Source: Fidelibacterota bacterium
GTDB lineage: Bacteria > Fidelibacterota > Marinisomatia > SCGC-AAA003-L08 > GCA-2689995
DNA: 64,000 bases
NCBI GenBank assembly: GCA_002689995.1
Contig: NZIV01000063.1
Span: 21,010-85,009 of the forward strand
Direction of reading: 5' to 3'
Below the pieces are notes generated by a model, which saw only the letters and a program-made list of their open reading frames with translations, searched no databases and was not told the DNA's origin. Shown piece by piece: positions 27,482-35,893 of the stretch (its first letter is position 1; each line of letters starts with the position of its first letter). A program made the position numbers and the translations under genes.

Positions 27482-28330
27482 TCAATCACTAAATTTTGTA
27501 CCTACGGGTTTACGATATTTTTGAAAGGGGATTAGAAGAAGGTTTTTTAGGCTATTGATTTCATGTTGATTCATGTGTGTATCTAATCCAAATTGTACGT
27601 TATCTAACTCTCCTACATGTGTATTTGTGCGAAAAAGATGGTCCCAAATTGAGAATATATTACCAAAATTATGGTCTGTATGCGGTAGAACATAGTGATG
27701 ATGTAAACGATGAAATCGTGGTGTTACAAAAATCCAAGAAAGTAACTTATCATATTTTTTAGGTGTTTCAAAGTTTGCATGCGAAAAATGAGCTGCAAAA
27801 GCTGAAATTGTCTGATAAAGCATTACTATTCCAATTGTTGCACCAGAAAATAAGACTGCTATTGTTGTAAAAGTCAGTCTAAAAACCGCTTCTATTGGAT
27901 GATGTCTTAATCCAGTAGTTACATCGACGTTTTGGTCCGTGTGATGGATAATATGAAATAACCACATAAATTTAATTTTATGCTCTAGCATATGAATTAA
28001 CCATGCTCCTATGAAATCAAGTACAATAATAGCAATAATTACTTTAAACCATAACGGCATATCTACTATTTGATTAAGATTAATTAATCCCGCTTGATTT
28101 GATAAATTATATTCTGCAGTTTTAAAAATAAGTCCAGCTCCTACAAGATTTATTAATAATGTCATAATAGTTAAAGATAAATTTAATAGTCCATGATTAA
28201 ATTTTTTATATTCAAAATGGATAGAGGGGATACCTTTTTCTAAAATTAAAAAAAATGATAATCCAAAAACTATAAAAATAGTCCTTATTGATGAAGGTAT
28301 TGATTCGAAATATATAATTAAGTTTTCCAT
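27482..28330 (-). CDS. Sterol desaturase/fatty acid hydroxylase superfamily protein
   Basis: The start is taken at ATG 28330 (MENLIIYFESIPSS); a longer frame would overlap the YjbQ gene by 45 bases with poor sequence. The 282-residue protein has several membrane helices and the family His clusters 'HMLEHKIKFMWLFHIIHH' and 'FHRLHHHYVLPHTDHN'. The order and size match classical C-5 sterol desaturase/carotenoid hydroxylase relatives. Substrate unknown. It follows the YjbQ-type gene with a 2-bp gap, so they are in one operon. Confidence 0.87.
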   Translation of the reverse strand: MENLIIYFESIPSSIRTIFIVFGLSFFLILEKGIPSIHFEYKKFNHGLLNLSLTIMTLLINLVGAGLIFKTAEYNLSNQAGLINLNQIVDMPLWFKVIIAIIVLDFIGAWLIHMLEHKIKFMWLFHIIHHTDQNVDVTTGLRHHPIEAVFRLTFTTIAVLFSGATIGIVMLYQTISAFAAHFSHANFETPKKYDKLLSWIFVTPRFHRLHHHYVLPHTDHNFGNIFSIWDHLFRTNTHVGELDNVQFGLDTHMNQHEINSLKNLLLIPFQKYRKPVGTKFSD

Positions 28331-28332
28331 TA

Positions 28333-28752
28333 TTATTCTCCAATAATTTTTACTAATATACGCTTTTGACGGCAACCATCAAATTCTCCATAAAAAATTT
28401 GTTCCCATGTTCCAAAATGTAGGAATCCATTTGTAATCGCTACAACAACTTCTCTACCCATTATTTGTCTTTTATGGTGTGCATCACCATTATCTTCTCC
28501 TGTTAAATTATGATCATAGAGTGATAATGGCTCATGTGGTGCTAATTTTTCTAACCATTTTTTATAATCTCTATGGAGACCTTCCTCGTTATCATTTATA
28601 AAAACAGATGCTGTTATATGCATTGCATTCACTAGGCATAAACCTTCTTTAATTCCTGATCCATTCAAACAAATTTCAATATCTGATGTAATATTAATAA
28701 ACTCCATTCGATTTTGAGTATTAAAATAAAGTTCTTTATAATACGATTTCAT
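28333..28752 (-). CDS. YjbQ family protein (secondary thiamine-phosphate synthase-like)
   Basis: A 139-residue protein of the UPF0047/YjbQ family at usual length. Diagnostic stretches are '[20 protein letters not shown]', '[13 protein letters not shown]' and '[15 protein letters not shown]', which hold the conserved His, Asp and Glu residues of the pocket. Family members can replace thiamine-phosphate synthase in E. coli when overproduced, but their natural role is uncertain. Co-directional and 2 bp from the sterol-desaturase-like gene. Confidence 0.9.
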   Translation of the reverse strand: MKSYYKELYFNTQNRMEFINITSDIEICLNGSGIKEGLCLVNAMHITASVFINDNEEGLHRDYKKWLEKLAPHEPLSLYDHNLTGEDNGDAHHKRQIMGREVVVAITNGFLHFGTWEQIFYGEFDGCRQKRILVKIIGE

Positions 28753-28889
28753 AAATCTCCATTTTTAAATATTATAATATTTTTGTTTCATATTGAATAA
28801 TTAATTTAATTAACTCATTGCTCTAAAGTTTAATAAATTTAAAGATAATTAAAACAAAATTTTCACCTAAAATATTTAAAGGAATTAAC

Positions 28890-31460
28890 TTGAAAAAATT
28901 CATTATTTTTATAATTTTATACTCATCCATTAATGGTCAAGGTTGGGGAGGAAGAGAAATGCCTGAAATAGGTTTATTAAAAGGTACTGTAGTTGATTCT
29001 TTAACTAATACTCCAATTGAGTATGCATCTTTATCATTAATTAGTAATCCTAGCGGTGAAATTATTACTGGCGGTGTTACAGATGCTGATGGACAGTTTT
29101 ATATTGATAAAATTAAACTTGGCAATTATAAAGTTATTGTTGAATTTATAGGATATCAAAAAAAAATAATTAATCCTGTAAAATTAACATTCCAAGATAA
29201 ATTTGATAAAAATTTAGGTATAATTAAACTTAATGCTTCATCATTAGAAATGGAAGCAGTTAATGTAATTGAAGATAAACCTGTTTATGAGTTTAAAACA
29301 GATAAATTAGTTTATAATTCTTCTGATGATATTGTTTCTGGAAGTGGAACAGCAGAAGATGTTCTTAGGAAAGTTCCAATGGTAACAGTGGACCAAGATG
29401 GACAAATTCAACTAAGAGGTAATTCTGGAGTTAGAGTGCTAGTTAATGGAAGACCTAATCGTATGGGAGGAGATGTTGATAATATACCTGCATCTTTAAT
29501 TGATAAAGTTGAAGTGATAACAGCACCATCTGCAAAATATGATCCAGAGGGTATAGCTGGTATCATTAATATCGTCTTAAAAAAAGGTGAATATGAAGGT
29601 TTAAATGGTAGCATAAAATTTAATGGGAAACATAATCAATATAATTCTATTAATGCAGTTAATGGATTCACATTTTATAGTAATTACCAAACAGAAAAGT
29701 TTAATGCATATGGATCGTATTCATTAAATAATAGAGCGCGCTATGTAGATGGTAATAGAATAATTGATAGAGAATATAGTACAAATGATGATGATACTTT
29801 ATTAACTAATAACAATTTTATAAATAGTTTTTCAGACTTTAAATTCAATAATCAATCAGAGAGAAGTGGCTACGGATTTAAACTAGGTAATGATTATTAT
29901 ATAAATAAAAATTTTATTATCAATACTGAATTAAATTTTAAAAATTATACAAGAGATTCAGAAAAGAATCAAAATATTATATCACAAATAGGTGGTATTG
30001 AAGCACCAAAGGATACGATTAATTTTATAAATAAAGAAATTGAAAATCCTAATAACTATTATATCGGATCAATTTTAGAAATAAAAAAAGAATACGATAT
30101 ACCAGATAAACAGTTTCTATTTTCATTAGAATTTGATAAAGAAGATGATAGTGAAACAGCAATATCAGCATTAAAAGCTGACTCAACCACAATAAGTGAA
30201 AATTCTAATGGTATAAATATAAGATTTGGCTATGACTTACCACTAAAAAATGAAAATAAATTTAGCCTGGGCTATGATGGAAAGCTTAATAATAATTCTG
30301 AAGAAATGAAATTTGAATTAACAAATGATGATGAGTCACGTTTTGTTGGTGAAGTTGATTTCGGATATAAAAGAAATATACATGGTTTTTTTATGGAATA
30401 TGATTATAAAATAAATGATAAACTAAGTATTAAACCAAGTATGAGAGTTGAATATTTGGATAAAAATATTAGTTTTTCAAAAAATGTTATCGAAGATTCA
30501 AGTCCAGAATCTATGGTATATGCACAAGTTTTATACAATCAACAGGATACAACATATCAAGACTCATATTCAACAATATATCCTAACCTTAACTTGCTCT
30601 ATAAAATTAATAAAAAACAAAATATACAATTCTCAGTTAGTAGGCGTGTTAAAAGGCCAGATGAAGGATGGGGCGGTCCCGGAAATCAAATAAGACCATT
30701 CCCAAGAGATGTTTATAGTAGAAATTTCATATTTTTAGGAGATCCACTTCTAAGACCAGAATATTCAACACAATATGAAGTGTCATATAAAGGACCTATT
30801 CCAATGGGCTTTATGACGTCTAGTATCTTTTATCATAATATTACTGATATGATTAAATGGTATGATAATGATCAATATGCTGGTTCAGATGTTGTTACTT
30901 TCAGAAATTCTGAGTCAGGTGAAAATTATGGTGCGGACTTTTTCTTTTTATTAATGGGACAAGTTATCGGTGGCGGATATAATGTTAATACTGCATTTAA
31001 TCCAGATGATGACTATGAATTAAATGGTAAAAACGAGAGATTTAATATGTACATGAGAGTGACGTTGCCAGAACAATATATAAAACTTTTTAATTTTGAA
31101 TTTGGATTTTATGCAATGAAAATGAATGTTCCTGGTGGTTCATTATTTGGTAAAACAGGCACAGTTTGGGCTAATTCAGGTATATCAAAATCGTTTCTAG
31201 AAAATAGATTAGACCTTTCACTAAGTGTTGATAATATTTTTGATCAAGGTGGATTTCAAATGGATCGATATAAAGAATACAACCCTGTTGGTTTTAATAA
31301 TGTAAATGCATCTGAGAATGCAATTGTTGAGACATACAGAGGTGGTAGGACATATGCATTTAATATCAAATTTAACTTTGGTAAAATGCAAGAAGATAAA
31401 ATGAAAATGAGACGAGGCCGATCTAGAGGTGGTGATGGTGGAATGATGGAGATGTATTAA
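28890..31460 (+). CDS. TonB-dependent receptor-like outer membrane protein (CarboxypepD_reg / OMP_b-brl_3 type)
   Basis: 856 residues starting at TTG 28890 with an AAGGAA ribosome-binding site. Signal peptide (1-17), regulatory-like beta domain ('LLKGTVVDSLTNTPIEYASL', to about 110), plug ('DVLRKVPMVTVDQDGQIQLR', 'NIPASLIDKVEVITAPSAKY', 'GIAGIINIVLKKG') and a long barrel. The C-terminal tail (about 835-856) is rich in Arg/Gly/Met instead of ending on the last barrel strand (F-N-I-K-F-N-F-G), an unusual extension. This class is common in Bacteroidetes and relatives; substrate unknown. It lies 2 bp before the aldo/keto reductase gene. Confidence 0.88.
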   Translation: MKKFIIFIILYSSINGQGWGGREMPEIGLLKGTVVDSLTNTPIEYASLSLISNPSGEIITGGVTDADGQFYIDKIKLGNYKVIVEFIGYQKKIINPVKLTFQDKFDKNLGIIKLNASSLEMEAVNVIEDKPVYEFKTDKLVYNSSDDIVSGSGTAEDVLRKVPMVTVDQDGQIQLRGNSGVRVLVNGRPNRMGGDVDNIPASLIDKVEVITAPSAKYDPEGIAGIINIVLKKGEYEGLNGSIKFNGKHNQYNSINAVNGFTFYSNYQTEKFNAYGSYSLNNRARYVDGNRIIDREYSTNDDDTLLTNNNFINSFSDFKFNNQSERSGYGFKLGNDYYINKNFIINTELNFKNYTRDSEKNQNIISQIGGIEAPKDTINFINKEIENPNNYYIGSILEIKKEYDIPDKQFLFSLEFDKEDDSETAISALKADSTTISENSNGINIRFGYDLPLKNENKFSLGYDGKLNNNSEEMKFELTNDDESRFVGEVDFGYKRNIHGFFMEYDYKINDKLSIKPSMRVEYLDKNISFSKNVIEDSSPESMVYAQVLYNQQDTTYQDSYSTIYPNLNLLYKINKKQNIQFSVSRRVKRPDEGWGGPGNQIRPFPRDVYSRNFIFLGDPLLRPEYSTQYEVSYKGPIPMGFMTSSIFYHNITDMIKWYDNDQYAGSDVVTFRNSESGENYGADFFFLLMGQVIGGGYNVNTAFNPDDDYELNGKNERFNMYMRVTLPEQYIKLFNFEFGFYAMKMNVPGGSLFGKTGTVWANSGISKSFLENRLDLSLSVDNIFDQGGFQMDRYKEYNPVGFNNVNASENAIVETYRGGRTYAFNIKFNFGKMQEDKMKMRRGRSRGGDGGMMEMY

Positions 31461-31462
31461 CT

Positions 31463-32419
31463 ATGAATTATAGAAAACTTGGAAATTCTGGTTTAAAACT
31501 TAGTGAACTATCATTTGGTTCTTGGGTCACTTTTGGTAATCAAATAGATGTAAATTTAGCATCTGAATTAATTAAAACAGCCTATGATGCAGGAGTTAAT
31601 TTTTTTGATAATGCAGAGGCATATGCAGCTGGAGAGTCAGAAAAGATAATGGGCGATGCTTTAAAAAAACTTAAAATACCTAGAGATACATGGTGTATAT
31701 CTAGTAAAGTATTTTGGGGTGGAAATCTACCCACTCAAATAGGACTAAGTGCCAAGCATATACATGACTGCTGTAATAATGCACTTAAAAGATTAAAAGT
31801 TGAATATTTAGATTTATATTTCTGTCATAGACCAGACCCTGATACACCAATTGAAGAAACTGTTCGAGCTATGAACAACTTGATTAAACAAGGAAAAATT
31901 CTATATTGGGGTACATCTGAATGGTCGGCAAATCAGATTGAAGAAGCATTCAAAATAGCCTCAAATAACTATCTAACACCACCAACCATGGAGCAACCTC
32001 AATATAATTTATTAAATCGTGATAGATTTGAAAATGAATATAAAACTATTTTTGAAAAATATTCAATAGGAACAACTACTTGGTCTCCACTTTGTTCTGG
32101 TATTTTAACTGGAAAGTATAAAAATGGAATCCCAAAAAATGCAAGATTTTCTATCGAATCCTATCAATGGCTTTGGGAAAAATTCAAAGAAGATGGTATA
32201 GAAAATCAATTTACTAAAATTCAAAAGTTTTGTGAAATGGCTAGTAAATTAAATTTAACACCTGCACAACTGGCAATAAAGTGGTGCTTAAATAATTCTA
32301 ACGTAAGCACAGTGATTTTAGGTGCATCAAAGAAATCACAACTAGAAGAAAATCTCAAAATTTATGATTTAAATAGTTCTGATATTGATTTTAGCGAAGT
32401 AGAAATTTGTTTTAATTAG
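31463..32419 (+). CDS. Aldo/keto reductase (voltage-gated K+ channel beta-subunit-like family)
   Basis: A 318-residue TIM-barrel NADPH oxidoreductase. The catalytic tetrad is visible: Asp and Tyr in 'FFDNAEAYAAGESEKIMG', Lys in 'CISSKVFWGG', His in 'LYFCHRPDPDTPIEET'. The C-terminal cofactor-binding motif is 'VSTVILGASKKSQLEENL'. Overall similarity is to the Kv-beta/YghZ group, which reduces aldehydes such as methylglyoxal. Typical length. Its 3' end overlaps the convergent selenoprotein gene by 8 bp. Confidence 0.92.
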   Translation: MNYRKLGNSGLKLSELSFGSWVTFGNQIDVNLASELIKTAYDAGVNFFDNAEAYAAGESEKIMGDALKKLKIPRDTWCISSKVFWGGNLPTQIGLSAKHIHDCCNNALKRLKVEYLDLYFCHRPDPDTPIEETVRAMNNLIKQGKILYWGTSEWSANQIEEAFKIASNNYLTPPTMEQPQYNLLNRDRFENEYKTIFEKYSIGTTTWSPLCSGILTGKYKNGIPKNARFSIESYQWLWEKFKEDGIENQFTKIQKFCEMASKLNLTPAQLAIKWCLNNSNVSTVILGASKKSQLEENLKIYDLNSSDIDFSEVEICFN

Positions 32420-33425
32420 CCTTTTTAAATTTTTCTAATTGAGTCTGATAATATTCATCTTTCGGATTCAATTCAATTGCACGTTTAATGGTTTTTATAG
32501 CATTTTGAATATCACCAAGCAGCCATTCAACCTCAGCCTGTGTATCTAAAACCATTGGTTTAGAATTATCATCTGCTAATTCGACACCTATCTTTGCTTT
32601 TATCAGAGCATCATCTAAATTTTGTTTTAACTCTGTCATTCTCCAAGCATAACTATTCATAACACTTGAACTTTTAGTAAATTTTTCACTCATTTCAAAT
32701 AAAGTTGAAATTTCTTTGGTTGTATCTTTTTCTACAATATAATATTTTGCTATCATTTGGTATGCAGATATACATAAAGGCGATTCTGAGTAATCCTTAA
32801 TGAAATTTTGTAGACCTGTTATATCGCTATTCTCCCAACCTAATTTTGCCATTGCAAATTTCGCAGATATAATTTCATCCTCCATTTCTTCTGGAGCATT
32901 TTTTAAAAATTGAGTGTAATATTTTTCTGAAATTTCAGACTCACCTCTAGCAGAATATTTTTCACCTAATTTAAAAATTATACTATAATCATTCGGACTT
33001 TCTATTAATTTATTTTCCAACACAGAAATAGTATTTTCACCTTCTAGGATTTCTTTAACCATGGGCAAATATTGATCTGGAGGTGCATAACCTATTATAC
33101 GATCTATTTCATTACCATGATTATCTATAAATACAACTGTAGGAAAAATACGAACTTTATATTGGCTTACAATTTGACTTCCCTCACGTTGTCCAGCATT
33201 AATTTTTATACTATTAAATTTATCAGTGAGAGTTAAAAATGAATTATCTAAAAATGTATCAGCTTCCAGCCGAGCACACCATCCTCAGCTATCGGTATAA
33301 AAGTCTAGCATTATTAACTTGCTGCCTGTAATATTTTTCAAATCTTCTAAACTTCCTTTATACCAAGGATAAGTTGGATTAGTATTACATGCAAAAATAA
33401 ACAAAATAAATATTAGTCTTTTCAA
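32412..33425 (-). CDS. Selenoprotein: lipid-anchored thioredoxin-like protein with UxxC motif and TPR tail
   Basis: Reading from TTG 33425 with the TGA at 33287-33285 as selenocysteine gives one 337-residue protein. Layout: lipoprotein signal (FILFIFAC, Cys13), thioredoxin-like domain (about 25-135) with U47 in 'FYTDSUGWCARLEADTF', and cis-Pro loop 'VRIFPTVVFIDNHGNEIDR'. A TPR-like helical region follows (about 140-337). The Sec sits exactly where the first Cys of the C-x-x-C active site belongs, and the second Cys is kept. A hairpin suitable as SECIS follows 17 nt after UGA. Without recoding only the domain C-terminal part from about 33068 would be called. Likely a periplasmic or surface thiol-disulfide or peroxide-handling protein. 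Confidence 0.88.
33255..33287 (-). promoter_or_regulatory. Bacterial SECIS element of the UxxC thioredoxin gene
   Basis: On the minus strand the UGA (33287-33285) is followed after 17 nt by a GGA loop closed by UCGGCU/AGCUGA (one G-U pair). An outer UGU/ACA helix lies beyond a small bulge. Distance and a loop beginning with G agree with the bacterial SECIS consensus. It lies inside the coding sequence, as expected for bacteria. Confidence 0.75.
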
Positions 33426-33435
33426 AATTATTCTC

Positions 33436-33972
33436 CTATTTATTATTTGTACTGTGTCCTGCTAATTGAAATCTTGATAGATGTTTGTAATCTGAAATTA
33501 TAGAAAGTGTATTTATTTCAAACTCTTCGTCAGGTATTATCATATCATGAATTTGGCTCTTCTTATCTTTCGTCATCTTTCCTTTAAAATGAATTGTACA
33601 ATGAGCTTTAAATGGATATTCATTATCAAAAAACTTAATACCACAATGTTTAACCTTGTGGTGAATATCATTAATAATTAAATCATCCATAAATTCAAAA
33701 AAATAAATATCTGTTTTGGGGAAAAAATTTATTTTTGAAAATTTTACTTTGAATGGAGCAATTGATTTAACAAGATCTGAAATAATTTCATTTGCTTCAA
33801 AAATATCCTGCTTATCTGAAATATGACCACATCCAGATGAACCCGCAAGCGTAATAACAACTGGTTTCCATGCAATTTTAGTATCTAAGCTTTGTCTAAT
33901 ACGACGAATTTTATCAGATAATTCTTCTGGTATATCTAGACATATAAAAGTAACCTTTTTAAAATTAAGCAT
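33436..33972 (-). CDS. 2H phosphoesterase / 2'-5' RNA ligase-like protein with only one His motif
   Basis: A 178-residue protein with the fold pattern of ThpR-like 2H phosphoesterases. The second H-x-T motif is clear ('FKAHCTIHFKGK'). At the first, the family H-x-T-L is 'VVITLAGSSGCGH' so the His appears replaced. The start 'VTFICLDIPEELSDKIRRI' fits the family ('fia-i-lP'). Enzymes of this group cleave cyclic phosphates or 2'-5' linkages on RNA or nucleotides using both His residues, so activity is doubtful here. It lies directly 3' of the AroQ-like gene and is co-transcribed with the Nudix gene. Confidence 0.65.
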   Translation of the reverse strand: MLNFKKVTFICLDIPEELSDKIRRIRQSLDTKIAWKPVVITLAGSSGCGHISDKQDIFEANEIISDLVKSIAPFKVKFSKINFFPKTDIYFFEFMDDLIINDIHHKVKHCGIKFFDNEYPFKAHCTIHFKGKMTKDKKSQIHDMIIPDEEFEINTLSIISDYKHLSRFQLAGHSTNNK

Positions 33973-34377
33973 TTATTTTTTTACTAATTCTTCTAAAGCT
34001 TGCTCATATGACTCTACTATATTTTTATAGTAAAAATCTTTTCCTTTAAAGAATAATGAATTTTTTATTTTTTCAATTGATACTGTTGAATACGGTATCT
34101 CTAAAAAATGAATAGTATCACTCAATGTAAATCCACCTTGATGCCAAGAAGAGGGTGAAATTACTAATCCTAATGCAATTTTTCTATTCCTTTGAATAAA
34201 TGATACGGCTTTTGCTTCGTCATGTGTTCTTAAAAACTTGACTTCAATATTTAATATCTTTGCCTTTCTACGAATTGATCTATCAATTTTATCAATTGTG
34301 ATTCTACTACCATTTTTGGTAGATTTTAAACCAATATAATTCATATTTGGACCATGTAAAATTAGAATTTTATTCAT
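33973..34377 (-). CDS. Type II 3-dehydroquinase (AroQ)-like protein with altered active site
   Basis: 134 residues, slightly short of the usual about 145. The N-terminus 'KILILHGPNMNYIGLKS' matches AroQ ('iLvLnGPNLNlLG'). Later, the 'iiNPGAYTHTSVAIRDAI' region of true enzymes reads 'VISPSSWHQGGFTLSDTI', and 'EVHLSN' reads 'TVSIEK'. The catalytic Asn and both catalytic His are therefore missing at the expected places. Either it has another substrate or it has lost activity. Overlaps the upstream Nudix gene by 4 bp, and its stop is directly followed by the 2H-like gene. Confidence 0.65.
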   Translation of the reverse strand: MNKILILHGPNMNYIGLKSTKNGSRITIDKIDRSIRRKAKILNIEVKFLRTHDEAKAVSFIQRNRKIALGLVISPSSWHQGGFTLSDTIHFLEIPYSTVSIEKIKNSLFFKGKDFYYKNIVESYEQALEELVKK

Positions 34378-34892
34378 ACGGATAATTTTAATTTATTTAA
34401 ATAATTAATATACATTTCCACTATTTTTTCATGTGACGTAAAAGCTAATTGTGGTAATTGATTTAATGGAAACAATTTTGCGTCATCTGCATCATCCCCT
34501 GCAACCATATCTTTAAAGTCAGAAACATCCATTAAAAAGGCCAATAACAAAATGTCTCCATGTAAAGAATTAAAATGACTAGTATAGCCTAATTGACAGT
34601 TCACACGGCCATCTAAATTTGTCTCTTCTTTTAATTCTCTAATTGCAGCCTGATCTGGTGTTTCATTTAATTCTATGAATCCTCCTGGCAAACCCCATAG
34701 CCCTTTTCCAGGCTCAACGGCTCTTTTAACTAATAAAATGTTTTTTGATTCAGGACAAATTAATGTGGAAGTTGGTTTAGGATTTTCATAGTGAATACTA
34801 TTACAATTTAAACAATGATATCGTAGACCACCATCAATAAAACCATAAATATTTTTTTTACCACAATTAGAACAGTATTCAAGATATGACAT
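34374..34892 (-). CDS. Nudix hydrolase with N-terminal zinc ribbon
   Basis: 172 residues: a zinc ribbon at 7-35 (C-S-N-C-G-K-K … C-L-N-C) followed by a Nudix domain with the complete box 'GGFIELNETPDQAAIRELKEETNL'. The Zn ribbon-Nudix arrangement is that of NudC-like or ADP-ribose pyrophosphatase-like enzymes, which hydrolyse nucleotide diphosphate derivatives. The NudC-specific S-Q-P-W-P-F-P-x-S tail motif is absent, so substrate is open. First gene of a leftward three-gene overlap group with AroQ-like and 2H-like genes. Confidence 0.88.
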   Translation of the reverse strand: MSYLEYCSNCGKKNIYGFIDGGLRYHCLNCNSIHYENPKPTSTLICPESKNILLVKRAVEPGKGLWGLPGGFIELNETPDQAAIRELKEETNLDGRVNCQLGYTSHFNSLHGDILLLAFLMDVSDFKDMVAGDDADDAKLFPLNQLPQLAFTSHEKIVEMYINYLNKLKLSV

Positions 34893-34966
34893 GATATAAT
34901 TTCGGATTATTTAGTAAAGGAATCCAACTTGGAATATGATTAAAAAAACACCTATTTTTATCTACT

Positions 34967-35890
34967 ATGAAAAATCAAAATTCAATTCTTACAGTAGGAT
35001 CTATTGCGCTTGATAACCTTGAGACTATAAAAGGTAAAAAGGAAAAAATGCTTGGAGGATCAGCAACATATTTTGCAATGGCAGCATCATTGTTTGTAGA
35101 GGTTCGTGTTGTTGGTGTTGTTGGTACAGACTTTACGGATGAAGGCCATAATATTTTTGACTCTAATAATATTGACAAAAAAAACTTACAAGTCATTGAT
35201 GGAAAAACATTCTCATGGGGAGGGAAATACAGTAATGATTTTTCTACGCGAAAAACACTTTTTACAGATTTAGGTGTTTTTGAAAATTTTAAACCAAAAA
35301 TTGATAAAGAGCATATTAATACTCCAATAGTATTTTTAGGTAATATTCATCCTGATTTACAAATGGATGTAATTAACCAAATGAATGAAGATTGCTTAAT
35401 CATAACTGACACAATGAATCTTTGGATAGATATTAGTTTAAATAGTCTTTTTAATGTAATCTCAAAAACTGATATTTTACTTCTCAATAATGAGGAAGCT
35501 GAGCAATTAACTGGAGAATCTAATTTAAGTAAAGCAGGAGAAATACTAATTTCAAAAGGGCCTAAAACTGTAGTTATAAAAAAAGGTGCTAATGGATCAA
35601 TGGTTTGTGGCGAAATCGAAATTGACAATATACCTGTATTCCCTGGTATTGATGTATTTGATCCTACGGGAGCTGGTGATAGTTTCGCTGGTGGTTTTTG
35701 TGGTTATTTAGCAATAAACGGGAGAGATAATATTATTGATGCAATTATTTACGGTTCAGCAGTTGCTTCATATACTGTATCTCAGTTTAGTGTTAATTGG
35801 TTAAAAAATATTAATATTGATAATATTAAAGATAGGGCTAAAACTATTTCTAGTTTATTAGCAGAAAAAAATAATCAATCGAAAGGATAA
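34967..35890 (+). CDS. PfkB family carbohydrate/nucleoside kinase
   Basis: A 307-residue ribokinase-fold protein. The N-terminal region 'ILTVGSIALDNLET' and 'KMLGGSATYFAMAASLF' bind substrate. The C-terminal signature 'DVFDPTGAGDSFAGGFCGYL' holds the catalytic Asp and anion hole. It resembles the adenosine kinase/ribokinase side of the family; the substrate is not deducible. Typical length. The following TPR lipoprotein begins 3 bp after its stop. Confidence 0.9.
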   Translation: MKNQNSILTVGSIALDNLETIKGKKEKMLGGSATYFAMAASLFVEVRVVGVVGTDFTDEGHNIFDSNNIDKKNLQVIDGKTFSWGGKYSNDFSTRKTLFTDLGVFENFKPKIDKEHINTPIVFLGNIHPDLQMDVINQMNEDCLIITDTMNLWIDISLNSLFNVISKTDILLLNNEEAEQLTGESNLSKAGEILISKGPKTVVIKKGANGSMVCGEIEIDNIPVFPGIDVFDPTGAGDSFAGGFCGYLAINGRDNIIDAIIYGSAVASYTVSQFSVNWLKNINIDNIKDRAKTISSLLAEKNNQSKG

Positions 35891-35893
35891 CAA

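Noticed and set aside
30448-30693. 81-codon plus-strand ORF inside the TonB receptor gene
   Set aside because: Shifted frame within a continuous barrel protein; no independent support.
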